This document shows positions 17,330-26,448 of a stretch of DNA of 64,000 bases, piece after piece. How positions within the stretch are numbered: the first letter of the stretch is position 1; the number at the start of each line of letters is the position of its first letter. The stretch comes from DASSQJ01 sp963772645 (GTDB lineage: Bacteria; Actinomycetota; Actinomycetes; Actinomycetales; Dermatophilaceae): NCBI GenBank assembly GCA_963772645.1, contig CAVYYD010000005.1, positions 236,261 through 300,260 of the forward strand. The letters are read 5' to 3'. The notes below the pieces were generated by a model, which saw only the letters and a program-made list of their open reading frames with translations, made no database searches and was not told the DNA's origin. A program made the translations under genes and the position numbers.

Positions 17330-18052
17330 GGCACCGAGGGTAGGTGGTGGCGGCTCCGCACAGGACTGGGGCCCTCGGGCGAGGTGATCCCCTGCCTCAC
17401 CTGCGCGGCCCGGGGGCCCCGTCGGCTCTCGCGCGGCGGTGCCGCTACCTCGCCCCCCAGTACGACGAGCGCGGACGTCGACGTGCCCGCAGTCGTCCCC
17501 GAGCAGGTGACCGTGGAGTAGCTGACCAGCGTGACGTCGAGCCGGAGGCTTCGTGGCCCCGCACACCGGTCTCGCTGTCGATGGACCAGTCGAACCCGAA
17601 CGACTGACCTGCCGCGACATCCTGTGGGCAGGACCAGAGCGTAGGTCTCGGTGGTCACCCCGGCGCGCTCCATCGCGGGTTGAAGGTGAACTCGCCCTGC
17701 GGAGCGATGCCGGCGGTCGGTCTTCGCGCGTCACCCGGATGTTCTTGGCCTGTGCGCCGGGCGCCTTCTCGGCCGTGATCGTCGCCGTGTACGTCGTGCC
17801 TGCCGGGATGGTGCTCGCGCCGTCGTTCGTGATGTCGAAGGAGAGGTCGCCGATGGTGTGGCCGTTCTCGAGCTTGGTCGTCGTCGAGCTGGTCACCGAG
17901 AGCGTCGGCGTGTAGTACGTCACCGGGCCGGAACAGGTGGCGGCCACCGCCGGCTGCCCGACGACGATCACCGGCACGGCCCACGCCGCACCGGCCACCA
18001 CCCGTCGTCTCGTGACCGATCGCAGACACGCGCACTCCTTCGTCGGTGTCAT
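17326..18052 (-). CDS. Tat-type secreted protein of unknown function, frameshifted
   Basis: The N-terminus has a twin-arginine-like signal (TRRRVVAGAAWAVPVIVVGQ, then PAVAA before TCSG). The mature part is Thr/Ser-rich and beta-like, for example LSFDITNDGASTIPAGTTYT, resembling a small Ig-like secreted domain. After about residue 110 the frame changes repeatedly. Candidate continuations are AGIAPQGEFTFNP, GVTTETYALVLP, FGFDWSIDSETGVRG and LVSYSTVTCSGTTAGTSTSA. True length and C-terminus are therefore uncertain; the 17326 end is the last stop in one frame. I recognise no family. ATG at 18052; the upstream gap is shared with divergent msrA. Confidence 0.5.
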
Positions 18053-18228
18053 CGCCCGGGCCCAGCCCCCCGCGGCCGCTCGGACTCGACCTAGGTAACC
18101 ACGCTGACCAGCGGATTCTCGCGGGTTTCTTTACTCTTGCCTTTAACGACGTGGCCGTTCGGACGAGGGCGGTCCGACCAGAGGTCGGGGGATCGAACCG
18201 CCGCACCGCCCGCGTTCTGCCACTGCGC

Positions 18229-18925
18229 ATGCTCTTCGGATCCCGCGCAAAGACCACGCTGCCCACCCGTGACGAGGCCCTGCCGGGCCGCGACCACCGG
18301 CCGTTCCCGGTGCCCGCCGACCCACGAGGTGCTCGGCACCCCGCTCGAGGGCCCGTGGCCGGAGGGGACCGAGGTCCTCTACGTCGCGATGGGCTGCTTC
18401 TGGGGCGTGGAGCGGATCTTCTGGCGGCTCCCCGGCGTCGTGACCACCGCCGCGGGCTACATGGGCGGGTACACGCCGAACCCGACGTACGAGGAGACCT
18501 GCACCGGCCGCACCGGGCACGCCGAGACCGTCCTCGTCGCCTACGACCCGGCGGCGACCTCCCCCGAGCTGCTGCTCAAGGCCTTCTGGGAGAACCACGA
18601 CCCGACCCAGGGCAACCGGCAGGGCAACGACGTCGGCACCGCCTACCGCTCGGCGTGTTCACGACCACCCCGGGCCAGGCGGCCGCGGCGCGAGGCCACC
18701 CGGGAGGCCTTCCAGCGGGTGCTCACCGAGGCCGGGCGCGGCGAGATCACGACGACCATCACCCGTGCCGAGCAGGCCGGACCGTTCTACTACGCCGAGG
18801 ACTACCACCAGCAGTACCTGCAGAAGAACCCGAACGGTTACTGCAACCACGGGCCCAACGGGCTGACCTGCCCGGTCGGGGTGGCGAACCTCCCGGCGCA
18901 GAGCGACGTGCTCCCCCCGGCTTGA
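18229..18925 (+). CDS. msrA: peptide-methionine (S)-S-oxide reductase MsrA, frameshifted
   Basis: MsrA reduces methionine-S-sulfoxide in proteins. The catalytic motif GCFWGVERIFW is intact, as are GYMGGYTPNPTYEETCTGRTGHAE, FWENHDPTQGNRQGNDVGTAYRS and EDYHQQYLQKNPNGYC. The C-terminus GLTCPV holds possible resolving cysteines. The start MLFGSRAKTTLP is one frame from the body (break near 18,315). A second disturbance at about 18,650-18,690 shows one base missing before GTGTTC and one extra G in GAGGCC. Both are single-base events. Repaired length is about 230 residues, normal for the family's long form. Confidence 0.87.
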
Positions 18926-18938
18926 CCGCCTCTCCGGA

Positions 18939-18982
18939 ACGTGGGTGAAGACCGCCGGATCCCCGGCGGTCTTCACCCACGT
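18939..18982. terminator. bidirectional terminator between msrA and the exporter gene
   Basis: A perfect inverted repeat has two 20-bp arms (18939-18958 and 18963-18982) and a 4-nt loop ATCC. It sits between two convergent genes, 13 bp past the msrA stop and 30 bp before the exporter's stop on the other strand. This is by far the strongest hairpin in the window and should work for both strands. Confidence 0.85.
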
Positions 18983-19012
18983 CCGATGTCGGGAGCCGCC
19001 TCGCCCGCCGCG

Positions 19013-20662
19013 TCAGCGGGCCGGGTCGGGCTCCCTGGCGACGGCGGACTGGGCCATCGTGTCGAGCAGCTCCTGACCGAGCTCCTCGAGCTCCTCCTCG
19101 ACCCGGTGCTCCGCCTCGGCGTGAGCGGTCTCCCGCAGCGGGAGAGCCTTGATGGCAAGGGTCGCGACGAGGACGAGGGCGACGATCGGCAGCCCGATGA
19201 GGAACACCTCGTGCAGCTGGTCGGCGAGGCCCTGGCGCACCGCGCCGGCGACGACCGGGGGCAGGGTCGCGAGCGCGGAGGGGTCGAGCACCGAGCCGAC
19301 GTCCGCCGAGCCCGCGGGCACTGCGCCGCGACGGCCGGGGGCAGGTGCGCGGCGATCGCCGCCCCGAGGCCGCTGGTCAGGACCGTGCCGAAGAGGGCGA
19401 TGCCGACGGTGGAGCCGACGTTGCGGAAGAACTGGCTCGAGGCGGTGGCGACCCCGAGGTCGCGGCGCTCCACGGCGTTCTGGATCACGAGGGTGTACTG
19501 CTGCATCGCCATCCCGATGCCCAGGCCGAGGACGACCATCGCGAGGGTCAGCTGGGCCTGGGTGGAGCCGCCAGGTCAGCCGGGTCAGCAGCCACAGGCC
19601 CGACGCCCATGACGACCACGCCGGCCACCATGATCGCCTTGTAGCGGCCGGTGCGGGTGATGAGCGAGCCCGGCGAGGATGCCCATGACGATGAAGCCGA
19701 GCATGAGCGGGGCGAGGATGAGCCCGGAGTTCGTGGCGTCGACGCCGAGGACGCCCTGGGCGTAGACCGGGATGTAGATGATCGACCCGAACATCACCAT
19801 CGCGAGGCCGAAGCTCGCGAGGTTGCTCGCCGTGAACACCGAGGACCGGAACAGGCGCAGCGGGATGACCGGCTCGCTCGCCCGCAGCTCGACGAGGACG
19901 AACGCGACGAGCGCCACGGCCCCGACGGCGTAGAGGCCGACGATCGTCGCCGAGGCCCACGGGTAGGTCGTGCCGCCCCAGGAGGTGGCGAGCAGGATCG
20001 AGACCAGCGCGACGGCGAGGGTGGCGATGCCGAGCGACGTCGACCTCGGCGTCGCGGCGCTGGTGCGGCAGGTGGAGGAACCGCGCGATGACGAACGTCG
20101 CGACGACGCCGAACGGGAGGGCCGCGAAGAACAGCCAGCGCCAGCCGAAGTGGTCGGTGACGAAGCCGCCGGCGAGCGGCCCGGCGACCGAGGTCACCCC
20201 GAAGACGGCCCCCATCATCCCCTGGTACTTGCCGCGCTGACGGGGCGGGATGATGTCGCCGATGATGGTCTGGGACAGTGGCATCACCGTGCCCATGCCG
20301 AGGCCCTGGATGGCGCGGGCGGCGACGAGCACCCAGAAGCTGGGCGCCAGCCCGGCGACGACCGAGCCGACCATGAACACGACGAGACCGCCGAGGTAGA
20401 AGCCCCGGCGCCCGTAGAGGTCGGAGAGCTTGCCGACGATCGGCACGGTGATCGCCGAGACGAGCATCGCCGCCGTCGCGACCCAGCTGTAATGGTCCAT
20501 CCCGCCGAGCTCGGCGACGATCCGTGGCATCGCCGGTCCGACGATGGTCTGGCTGATGGACGCGACGAGCATGCCGAGCATCAGCCCGACGAACACCCGG
20601 GACGCCTCCGGACCCAGCCGGTAGGGCTGTGCCGGGGCCACCGCGGCGGTGCTGGCGGTCAT
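19013..20662 (-). CDS. DHA2-family drug/proton antiporter (EmrB/QacA type), frameshifted
   Basis: A 14-helix major-facilitator exporter. The N-terminal half is intact: LMLGMLVASISQTIVGPAMP, then GKLSDLYGRRGFYLGG (motif A), ARAIQGLGMGTVMPLSQTII and GPLAGGFVTDHFGWRWLFF (motif C). The rest appears in other frames (SLGIATLAVALVSILLATSW, GLGIGMAMQQYTLVIQNAVE, SSQFFRNVGSTVGIALFGTV), with breaks near 20,035, 19,655, 19,570 and 19,320. The cytosolic tail is acidic (EEELEELGQELL). All helices are recoverable, so sequence error is likely. Divergent transcription from a TetR gene suggests that protein is its repressor. Confidence 0.85.
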   Translation of the reverse strand: MTASTAAVAPAQPYRLGPEASRVFVGLMLGMLVASISQTIVGPAMPRIVAELGGMDHYSWVATAAMLVSAITVPIVGKLSDLYGRRGFYLGGLVVFMVGSVVAGLAPSFWVLVAARAIQGLGMGTVMPLSQTIIGDIIPPRQRGKYQGMMGAVFGVTSVAGPLAGGFVTDHFGWRWLFFAALPFGVVATFVIARFLHLPHQRRDAEVDVARHRHPRRRAGLDPARHLLGRHDLPVGLGDDRRPLRRRGRGARRVRPRRAAGERAGHPAAPVPVLGVHGEQPRELRPRDGDVRVDHLHPGLRPGRPRRRRHELRAHPRPAHARLHRHGHPRRARSSPAPAATRRSWWPAWSSWASGLWLLTRLTWRLHPGPADPRDGRPRPGHRDGDAAVHPRDPERRGAPRPRGRHRLEPVLPQRRLHRRHRPLRHGPDQRPRGGDRRAPAPGRRGAVPAGSADVGSVLDPSALATLPPVVAGAVRQGLADQLHEVFLIGLPIVALVLVATLAIKALPLRETAHAEAEHRVEEELEELGQELLDTMAQSAVAREPDPAR

Positions 20663-20787
20663 GAGGTCCTCTCGGTCGCGCCCGCGGCCGGGGGCAGGGC
20701 GCGGCCCTCGGTTGTTTGCATCGCCCAAGCATATTGCTTTCTGCACTCTCTGCAAAACTGCTACGCCTGCATACTGGTGCGGTGACC
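20663..20787. promoter_or_regulatory. divergent promoter/operator region, exporter and tetR
   Basis: This gap is strikingly A/T-rich for the window. On the minus strand TTGCAG - 16 nt - TATGCT is a good promoter for the exporter. The 13-bp dyad AAGCATATTGCTT (20727-20739) covers that -10, and TTTGCA (20715) and TGCAAA (20751) form an outer dyad. Repressor binding here could control both directions. The operator assignment is inference from position and symmetry. Confidence 0.55.
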
Positions 20788-21426
20788 ATGGAGACCGCGC
20801 GCGCGGAGCCCTCCCCGGAGGTGGCCACGGCCCACCCCGAGGAGCCGCTGCGGGAGCGCAAGAAGCGGGCGACGCGCGCTCGCATCCACCGCGCCGCGGT
20901 GAGCCTGGCCCTGGCCCGCGGGGTCCACGAGGTGACGGTCGAGGAGATCGCCGCCGCCGCCGAGGTCTCGCCGCGCACCCTGTTCAACTACTTTCCGACC
21001 AAGGAGGACGCACTCGTCGGCTACGACCCGACGGCCGCCGAGCGGGTCGCCGCCGAGGTGCTCGAGCGGCCGGCGTCCGAGCCGCTCGAGCAGGCGCTCC
21101 GGGCGGTCGTGACCGCCCACGTCGCCGCCCTCACCTCCGAGGACGAGCTGTGGCGGATGCGGCGCCGGCTCGCCGACCGCTCCCCCGAGCTCTCGGACCG
21201 CCTCTCCGGCGCCGGCTACCGGGTGGAGGCGGCTCTCGTGCGGGCGGCGTACGCCCGGGCCGGCACCGACCCGGCCGTCGACATCGCGACCGGCGTCGCG
21301 GCCCGGGTGACCATGGCGGCGGTCCGCGCCGCGTTCGAGCAGCACCGGGTGGCGGGGATGGGGGGCTCGCTGCTCGATCGGCTCGACGCGGCCTTCGCCG
21401 CGGCCGGGTTGGCCTCGGCGGGCTGA
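20788..21426 (+). CDS. TetR-family transcriptional regulator
   Basis: A 212-residue regulator. The helix-turn-helix is near residues 30-75: RARIHRAAVSLALARGVHEV, then TVEEIAAAAEVSPRTLFNYFPTKEDAL, the canonical TetR_N pattern. The C-terminal half is a variable helical ligand domain. ATG at 20788 is preceded in frame by GTG 20782. It is divergent from the DHA2 exporter, so it most likely represses that gene and itself through the A/T-rich gap between them. Confidence 0.92.
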   Translation: METARAEPSPEVATAHPEEPLRERKKRATRARIHRAAVSLALARGVHEVTVEEIAAAAEVSPRTLFNYFPTKEDALVGYDPTAAERVAAEVLERPASEPLEQALRAVVTAHVAALTSEDELWRMRRRLADRSPELSDRLSGAGYRVEAALVRAAYARAGTDPAVDIATGVAARVTMAAVRAAFEQHRVAGMGGSLLDRLDAAFAAAGLASAG

Positions 21427-21437
21427 GGCGGCTCCCC

Positions 21438-21809
21438 TCACCCGGTGAGCAGTACGCGCATCGCCCAGGAGAAGAGGTTCATCGCGACGACGATGCCGGT
21501 GAGGACGAGCACGACGAGAGCGGGGACCCGGGCCCGCTCGTCCCCGGCGCGGCGTGCCCGGCGGTCGAAGACCCGGGCCAGCACGGTCGGGACGGCGAGC
21601 ACGACGACCGCGCCGAGCAGCGCGGTCCCACCCACCCACCACGCCGGCAGGCCCTCACCGGTCTGGCCGAGCAGGGCACCGAGCCCCTCGCCGGCGACGA
21701 AGGACACGACGGCCGCCGGGAACCAGGCGACGACGCACCACCACGCGTGGCGCACGTCGGGTGAGCCGTCGGTGCGCGGCGAGACCGGCATGGACACGTG
21801 GCTGCTCAT
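21438..21809 (-). CDS. hypothetical integral membrane protein
   Basis: A 123-residue protein with three predicted membrane helices: about residues 25-46 (WWCVVAWFPAAVVSFVAGEG), 58-80 (VGGTALLGAVVVLAVPTVLA) and 96-116 (ALVVLVLTGIVVAMNLFSWA). A basic loop (RVFDRRARRAGDERAR) separates helices two and three. I recognise no family. ATG at 21809. It converges with the tetR gene 11 bp away across a small 6-bp-arm hairpin (21437-21449). Confidence 0.75.
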   Translation of the reverse strand: MSSHVSMPVSPRTDGSPDVRHAWWCVVAWFPAAVVSFVAGEGLGALLGQTGEGLPAWWVGGTALLGAVVVLAVPTVLARVFDRRARRAGDERARVPALVVLVLTGIVVAMNLFSWAMRVLLTG

Positions 21810-21902
21810 GACCCACCTCCGGGGTGGTCAAGGAGCCGCCGGAGCGGTGGCTGCCTCCCAGTCTCCTCCGGTCCCGGCCGCGCGGCCCGCGGGTGTGACC
21901 CG

Positions 21903-23930
21903 TCAGATCCGGGCGGCCACCTCGGTGCCCTGCCTGATGGCCCGCTCGGCGTCGAGCTCGGCCGCGAGGTCGGCGCCGCCGACGACGTGCACCCGGATGC
22001 CGAGCGCCTCGAGCGGGTCGGCGAGGCCGCGCACCGACTCCTGTCCGGCGCACACGACGACCGTGTCGACCGGGATGACCCGCTTCTCGGCGCCCTGCGG
22101 ACCGAGCGCGACGTGCAGCCCCTCGTCGTCGATCCGCTCGTAGGACGCGACCCCGGTCACCTGCTCGACGCCCTTGGCCCGCAGCGACGCGCGGTGGACC
22201 CAGCCGGTGGTCTTCCCGAGGTCCCTGCCGATCGGCGTCTTCTTGCGTTGCAGGAGGACCACCTCGCGCGGGCTGGGCTCCGGCGCCGCCGGCGCCACCC
22301 CGCCCCGCGACGTCGCCGGGTCGCCGACGCCCCACTCGGCGCGCCACGCCGGGGCGTCGAGGGCGGGCGAGTGCTCGGTGGTGAGGAACTCGCAGACGTC
22401 GACCCCGATCCCGCCGGCCCCGATCACCGCGACCCGGTGGCCCGCGGTCCGCTCGCCGCGGACGAGCTGGTCGTAGGTGACGACCATCGGGTGGTCGATG
22501 CCCGGGATGTCCGGGAGCCGGGGCGTCACCCCGGTCGCGACGACGACGTCGTCGAACCCCGCGGCGGCGAGCTCGTCGGCCTCTGCCCGGGTCGAGAGGT
22601 GCACCTTGACACCGGTGAGGTCCAGCCGGCGGCCGAAGTACCGCAGCGTCTCGGCGAACTCCTCCTTGCCCGGGATGCGCATCGCGATGTCGAACTGCCC
22701 CCCGACGTGGTCACGGGCCTCGAAGAGCTCGACCTCGTGGCCCCGCTCGGCGAGCGTCGTGGCCGCCGCCAGGCCGGCCGGTCCGGCGCCGACCACCGCC
22801 ACCCGGCGGCGCTCGGCGGTCGGCTCGAGGACCAGCTCGGTCTCGTGGGCGGCTCGCGGGTTGACCAGGCAGCTGGCCCGTCGGTGGGCGAAGGTGTGGT
22901 CGAGGCAGGCCTGGTTGCAGGCGATGCACGTGTTGATCTCGTCGGCGCGCCCCTGCTCTGCCTTGCGGACGAACTCGGGGTCGGCGAGGAAGGGGCGGGC
23001 GAGGGAGACGAGGTCGGCACCGCCGGCCAAGACCTCCTCGGCCACCTCCGGGGTGTTGATCCGGTTGGTGGCGCAGACCGGGATCGAGACGTGCTCCTTC
23101 AGCCGTGCCGCGTAGCCGGTGAACGCCGCCCGGGGGACCGAGGTCACGATCGTGGGTACCCGGGCCTCGTGCCAGCCGATCCCCAGGTTGAGGATGCTCG
23201 CCCCGTTGGCCTCGACGTCGCGGGCGAGGGTGGTGACCTCCTCCCACGTCTGGCCGTCCTCGACGAGGTCGAGGACCGAGATGCGGTAGACGATGACGAA
23301 GTCCGGGCCGACGGCCCCACGCACGGCCCGGACCACCTCGACGGCGAACCGGCGCCGGTTCTCGGGGCTGCCGCCCCACCGGTCGGTGCGGTGGTTGGTG
23401 CGCGGGGCGAGGAACTGGTTGACGAGGTAGCCCTCGGAGCCCATCACCTCGACCCCGTCGTAGCCGGCCTCCTTCGCGAGCGCGGCGGCACGCGCGAAGG
23501 CCCGGATCTGGCGCCGTACCCCGCGGTCGGACAGGGCCCGCGGCCGGAACCGGCTGATCGGGCTCTTCAGCGCGGAGGGCGCCACGCACCACGGGGTGTA
23601 GCCGTACCGGCCGGCGTGGAGGATCTGCAGGGCGACGAGGCCGCCGGCCTCGTGGACGGCCTCGGTCACCTGCCGGTGCCGGGCCGCCTGCCGCTGGGTG
23701 GTCAGCGTCGACGCGAACGGGTAGAGCGAACCCTCCAGGTTCGGGGCGAACCCGCCGGTGACGATGAGGCCCGCTCCCCCTCGGGCGCGCTCGGCGAGGT
23801 AGGCGGCCAGCTTGGGGAAGTCCCGGGAACGGTCCTCGAGTCCGGTGTGCATCGAGCCCATGAGGACCCGGTTGCGCAGTGTGACGTGCCCGAGGTCGAG
23901 TGGCTCCAGCAGGTGGGGGTACTCGCTCAT
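21903..23930 (-). CDS. fadH: NADPH-dependent 2,4-dienoyl-CoA reductase (FadH type)
   Basis: A 675-residue Old Yellow Enzyme-type flavoprotein that reduces 2,4-dienoyl-CoA during beta-oxidation of unsaturated fatty acids. The N-terminal TIM barrel binds FMN (VTLRNRVLMGSMHTGLED, LHAGRYGY, EVMGSEGYLVNQFLAP). The iron-sulfur cysteines lie in CIACNQACLDH followed by ASCLVNPRA. The C-terminal part has two Rossmann motifs, VAVVGAGPAGLAAA for FAD and VAVIGAGGIGVDVCEFL for NADPH. ATG 23930 was preferred to GTG 23933. Substrate identity is inferred from family resemblance; related OYE/FAD/FeS enzymes act on other enones. Confidence 0.9.
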   Translation of the reverse strand: MSEYPHLLEPLDLGHVTLRNRVLMGSMHTGLEDRSRDFPKLAAYLAERARGGAGLIVTGGFAPNLEGSLYPFASTLTTQRQAARHRQVTEAVHEAGGLVALQILHAGRYGYTPWCVAPSALKSPISRFRPRALSDRGVRRQIRAFARAAALAKEAGYDGVEVMGSEGYLVNQFLAPRTNHRTDRWGGSPENRRRFAVEVVRAVRGAVGPDFVIVYRISVLDLVEDGQTWEEVTTLARDVEANGASILNLGIGWHEARVPTIVTSVPRAAFTGYAARLKEHVSIPVCATNRINTPEVAEEVLAGGADLVSLARPFLADPEFVRKAEQGRADEINTCIACNQACLDHTFAHRRASCLVNPRAAHETELVLEPTAERRRVAVVGAGPAGLAAATTLAERGHEVELFEARDHVGGQFDIAMRIPGKEEFAETLRYFGRRLDLTGVKVHLSTRAEADELAAAGFDDVVVATGVTPRLPDIPGIDHPMVVTYDQLVRGERTAGHRVAVIGAGGIGVDVCEFLTTEHSPALDAPAWRAEWGVGDPATSRGGVAPAAPEPSPREVVLLQRKKTPIGRDLGKTTGWVHRASLRAKGVEQVTGVASYERIDDEGLHVALGPQGAEKRVIPVDTVVVCAGQESVRGLADPLEALGIRVHVVGGADLAAELDAERAIRQGTEVAARI

Positions 23931-23973
23931 CACGCCTTCTTCGTCGGTGGCTGCGCCGTGCCCCGGGGTCCGG

Positions 23974-24447
23974 TCAGCGGTGCCGGCGCCACCAGCGGCG
24001 CCGGGGTCGAGCCTCTCCCGAGGTTACCCGCGGGTCAACCTCGGGCGGCTGTGAGGCTGCTCGCAGCGCCTTCCACTGCTCGACGAGCTCGTCGACGTCG
24101 ACGGTCGGGGCGAGCAGCTGCGGCATCCCCCGGTCCGGGGGGCGCAGACGGTCCCGGCGGACCCGGCGGTTGTAGTCCTCGAGGACGGCCCGCACCGACT
24201 CCTCGCTCCGCACCCCGCGCAGCGACTCGGGAAACGTCGCCGCCTCCTTGCGCAGCGCCACCGCGGGCGGCAGGGCACCGGTGAAGTCGAGGTGCTCACG
24301 CTCGGCGAGCTGGCGCACCCACCACATCGGGTCGTCGGGATGGCGCAGGTCGAGCGGCCGCCCCGCGCCCGGCAGGTCGTCGAACTCGCCGCGCTCCTGC
24401 GCCTCCCGGATGGCCCGCTCGACCGGGCTCTCCCAGCTCCGCTCCAT
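23974..24447 (-). CDS. DUF1992 (DnaJ homologue subfamily C member 28-like) protein
   Basis: A 157-residue protein with the DUF1992 signature: IREAQERGEFDDLPGAGRPL, then a Trp-rich segment (PMWWVRQLAERE) and VLEDYNRRVRRDRLRPPDRG. The C-terminus is basic (ARPRRRWWRRHR). No J-domain is present despite the eukaryotic name. Function unknown. ATG at 24447; it lies 48 bp downstream of the cystathionine beta-synthase start on the same strand, so it is not obviously in one operon with fadH. Confidence 0.88.
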   Translation of the reverse strand: MERSWESPVERAIREAQERGEFDDLPGAGRPLDLRHPDDPMWWVRQLAEREHLDFTGALPPAVALRKEAATFPESLRGVRSEESVRAVLEDYNRRVRRDRLRPPDRGMPQLLAPTVDVDELVEQWKALRAASQPPEVDPRVTSGEARPRRRWWRRHR

Positions 24448-24495
24448 GCCCCCAGTCTCACCCCCACCACCTCGCCCGGCGGCTCCGGGGACGGC

Positions 24496-25881
24496 TCAGT
24501 CCGCGAGGAAGGACAGCAGGTCCGCACGGGTCAGCACACCCACCGGCTTGCCGTCCTCGACGACGAGGACGGCGTCGCTGCCCTCCAGCTCGTGCCGGGC
24601 CGTGGCGACCGGCTCGCCGGAGCCGACGAGCGGCAGCCCGGGACCCATGTGCCGCTCCACCGGGTCGGCGAGGTGGGCGCGGCCGGTGAACAGGGCCTCG
24701 AGGAGGTCGCGCTCGGACACCGAGCCCGCCACCTCCCCCGACACCACGGGCGGCTCGGCCTTGACGACCGGCATCTGCGAGACGCCGTACTCGCGGAGGA
24801 TGTCGATGGCGTCGCGCAGGGTCTCGCTCGGGTGGGTGTGGACCAGGGCCGGCAGCGCACCGGACTTCGCCCGCAGCACGTCCCCGACGGTCCGCTCGCC
24901 CTCGGCGTGGAGGAAGCCGTAGGACTGCATCCACTCGTCGTTGAAGATCTTCGAGAGGTAGCCGCGCCCGGAGTCGGGCAGGAGCACGACGACGACCGCG
25001 TCGGCCGGCAGGTCCCGGGCCAGGCGCAGCGCGGCGACGACGGCCATGCCGCACGAGCCGCCGACGAGCAGCCCCTCCTCGCGGGCCAGGCGGCGGGTCA
25101 TCTCGAAGGAGTCGGCGTCCGAGACGGCGATGACCTCGTCGACCTGGTCGGGGTCGTAGGCCGCCGGCCAGAAGTCCTCGCCGACCCCCTCGACGAGGTA
25201 GGGCCGGCCCGAGCCGCCGCTGTACACCGAGCCCTCGGGGTCGGCCGCGACGATCCGCACCCGCCCTCCGGGACGGTCGGCCGACACCTCGCGCAGGTAG
25301 CGGCCCACCCCGGTGATCGTGCCTCCGGTGCCGGCGCCCGCCACGAAGTGGGTGACCCGGCCGTCGGTGTCCTGCCAGACCTCGGGGCCGGTGGACTCGT
25401 AGTGCGACAACGGTCCGTTGGGGTTGGAGTACTGGTCCGGCTTCCACGCCCTCGGGGTGTCGCGGACGAGGCGGTCGGACACCGAGTAGTAGGAGTCGGG
25501 GTGCTCGGGGGCGACCGCGGTGGGGCAGACGACGACCTCGGCCCCGTAGGCCCGCAGGACGTTGCGCTTGTCCTCGGAGACCTTGTCCGGGCAGACGAAG
25601 ATGCAGGTGTAGCCCCGGCGCTGGGCGACCATGGCCAGGCCGACCCCGGTGTTGCCGGAGGTCGGCTCGACGATGACGCCGCCGGGCTGCAGGGCCCCGG
25701 AGTCCTCGGCGGCCTCGACCATCTTGAGGGCGATCCGGTCCTTCACCGACCCACCGGGGTTCAGGTACTCGACCTTCGCCAGGACGGTCGCGGCGATCCC
25801 CTCGGTCACCGAGGTCAGCTTGACGAGGGGGGTGTGGCCCACGAGGTCGGCGATGTGCTCGGCGTACTTCACGCCGGCCAT
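24496..25881 (-). CDS. cbs: cystathionine beta-synthase with C-terminal CBS domains
   Basis: A 461-residue fold-type II PLP enzyme condensing serine and homocysteine to cystathionine. PLP lysine is Lys47 in LNPGGSVKDRIALKM; EPTSGNTGVGLAMV and VAGAGTGGTITGVGRYL are the cofactor-phosphate and glycine loops. From about residue 335 there are two CBS (Bateman) motifs, the second ending GVLTRADLLSFLAD. The haem-binding extension of animal enzymes is absent. ATG at 25881. With the gamma-synthase/lyase gene at 16-17 kb it completes a transsulfuration pair. Confidence 0.95.
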   Translation of the reverse strand: MAGVKYAEHIADLVGHTPLVKLTSVTEGIAATVLAKVEYLNPGGSVKDRIALKMVEAAEDSGALQPGGVIVEPTSGNTGVGLAMVAQRRGYTCIFVCPDKVSEDKRNVLRAYGAEVVVCPTAVAPEHPDSYYSVSDRLVRDTPRAWKPDQYSNPNGPLSHYESTGPEVWQDTDGRVTHFVAGAGTGGTITGVGRYLREVSADRPGGRVRIVAADPEGSVYSGGSGRPYLVEGVGEDFWPAAYDPDQVDEVIAVSDADSFEMTRRLAREEGLLVGGSCGMAVVAALRLARDLPADAVVVVLLPDSGRGYLSKIFNDEWMQSYGFLHAEGERTVGDVLRAKSGALPALVHTHPSETLRDAIDILREYGVSQMPVVKAEPPVVSGEVAGSVSERDLLEALFTGRAHLADPVERHMGPGLPLVGSGEPVATARHELEGSDAVLVVEDGKPVGVLTRADLLSFLAD

Positions 25882-25960
25882 CCTCGCACGGCCCCGCGAG
25901 CACCCGAGGGCTGCGGGCGCGTGGCTCCGGCTCGCCCCCCGGACGCTGGCGCGTGGGCGG

Positions 25961-26341
25961 TCAGCGCAGCCGGGCCAGGAAGCGGGCCTCGTCGACGACG
26001 ACCCGCTCGACGGTGCCCCGGGCCAGGGCCCGACCGTCCTCCGCGCTCGCCTCGACGGCGAAGCCCAGCCGGCGCCCGTCGACGCTGACGAGCTCGGCGC
26101 GCACGATGACCCGGGCGCCCACCGTGCTCGGGGCGAGGTGCTCGATGCGCACCACGGTGCCGACGGTCGTCTCGCCCGCCGGGTGGCCGGCCCCCGCGAC
26201 CTCGCAGGTCACCGCCTCCCACCAGGCCAGGAGCCGGGGGGTGCCGAGCACGGGAAGGGCACCGGAGCCGAGGGCGGCGGCGGTGTCGGCGGCGGTGACC
26301 TCGAGGACCCGCTCGGCCGCGGCACCCGGGTGCAGCTCCAT
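25961..26341 (-). CDS. hotdog-fold thioesterase (fluoroacetyl-CoA thioesterase-like)
   Basis: A 126-residue hotdog protein beginning MELHPGAAAERVLEVTAADT. LGTPRLLAWWEAVTCEVAG followed by GETTVGTVVRIEHLAPSTVG matches the FlK-like thioesterase family, where the small acidic or polar residues on the central helix act in catalysis. ATG 26341 gives the family's usual length; an in-frame upstream extension to 26446 is Arg-rich and unlikely. The physiological acyl-CoA is unknown. Confidence 0.83.
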   Translation of the reverse strand: MELHPGAAAERVLEVTAADTAAALGSGALPVLGTPRLLAWWEAVTCEVAGAGHPAGETTVGTVVRIEHLAPSTVGARVIVRAELVSVDGRRLGFAVEASAEDGRALARGTVERVVVDEARFLARLR

Positions 26342-26448
26342 CGCCCCATCGTAGGCGGGCCTGCGGCCCGCACGGCGGGGTGGACGGCCCGGCCGGCGCG
26401 AGGCGGGGCTACCGTGGGGGGCCACCGACCGGGAAGGGGCTGACACCG

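Noticed and set aside
18185..18225. tRNA-like fragment (GATCGAACCGCC) before msrA
   Set aside because: The T-arm-like word is present, but the stem does not pair well and no acceptor or anticodon arm can be formed.
16152..18925. A decaying genomic island
   Set aside because: Broken frames suggest decay, but all catalytic motifs are intact and there are no integrase, transposase or repeat borders; sequence error explains it better.
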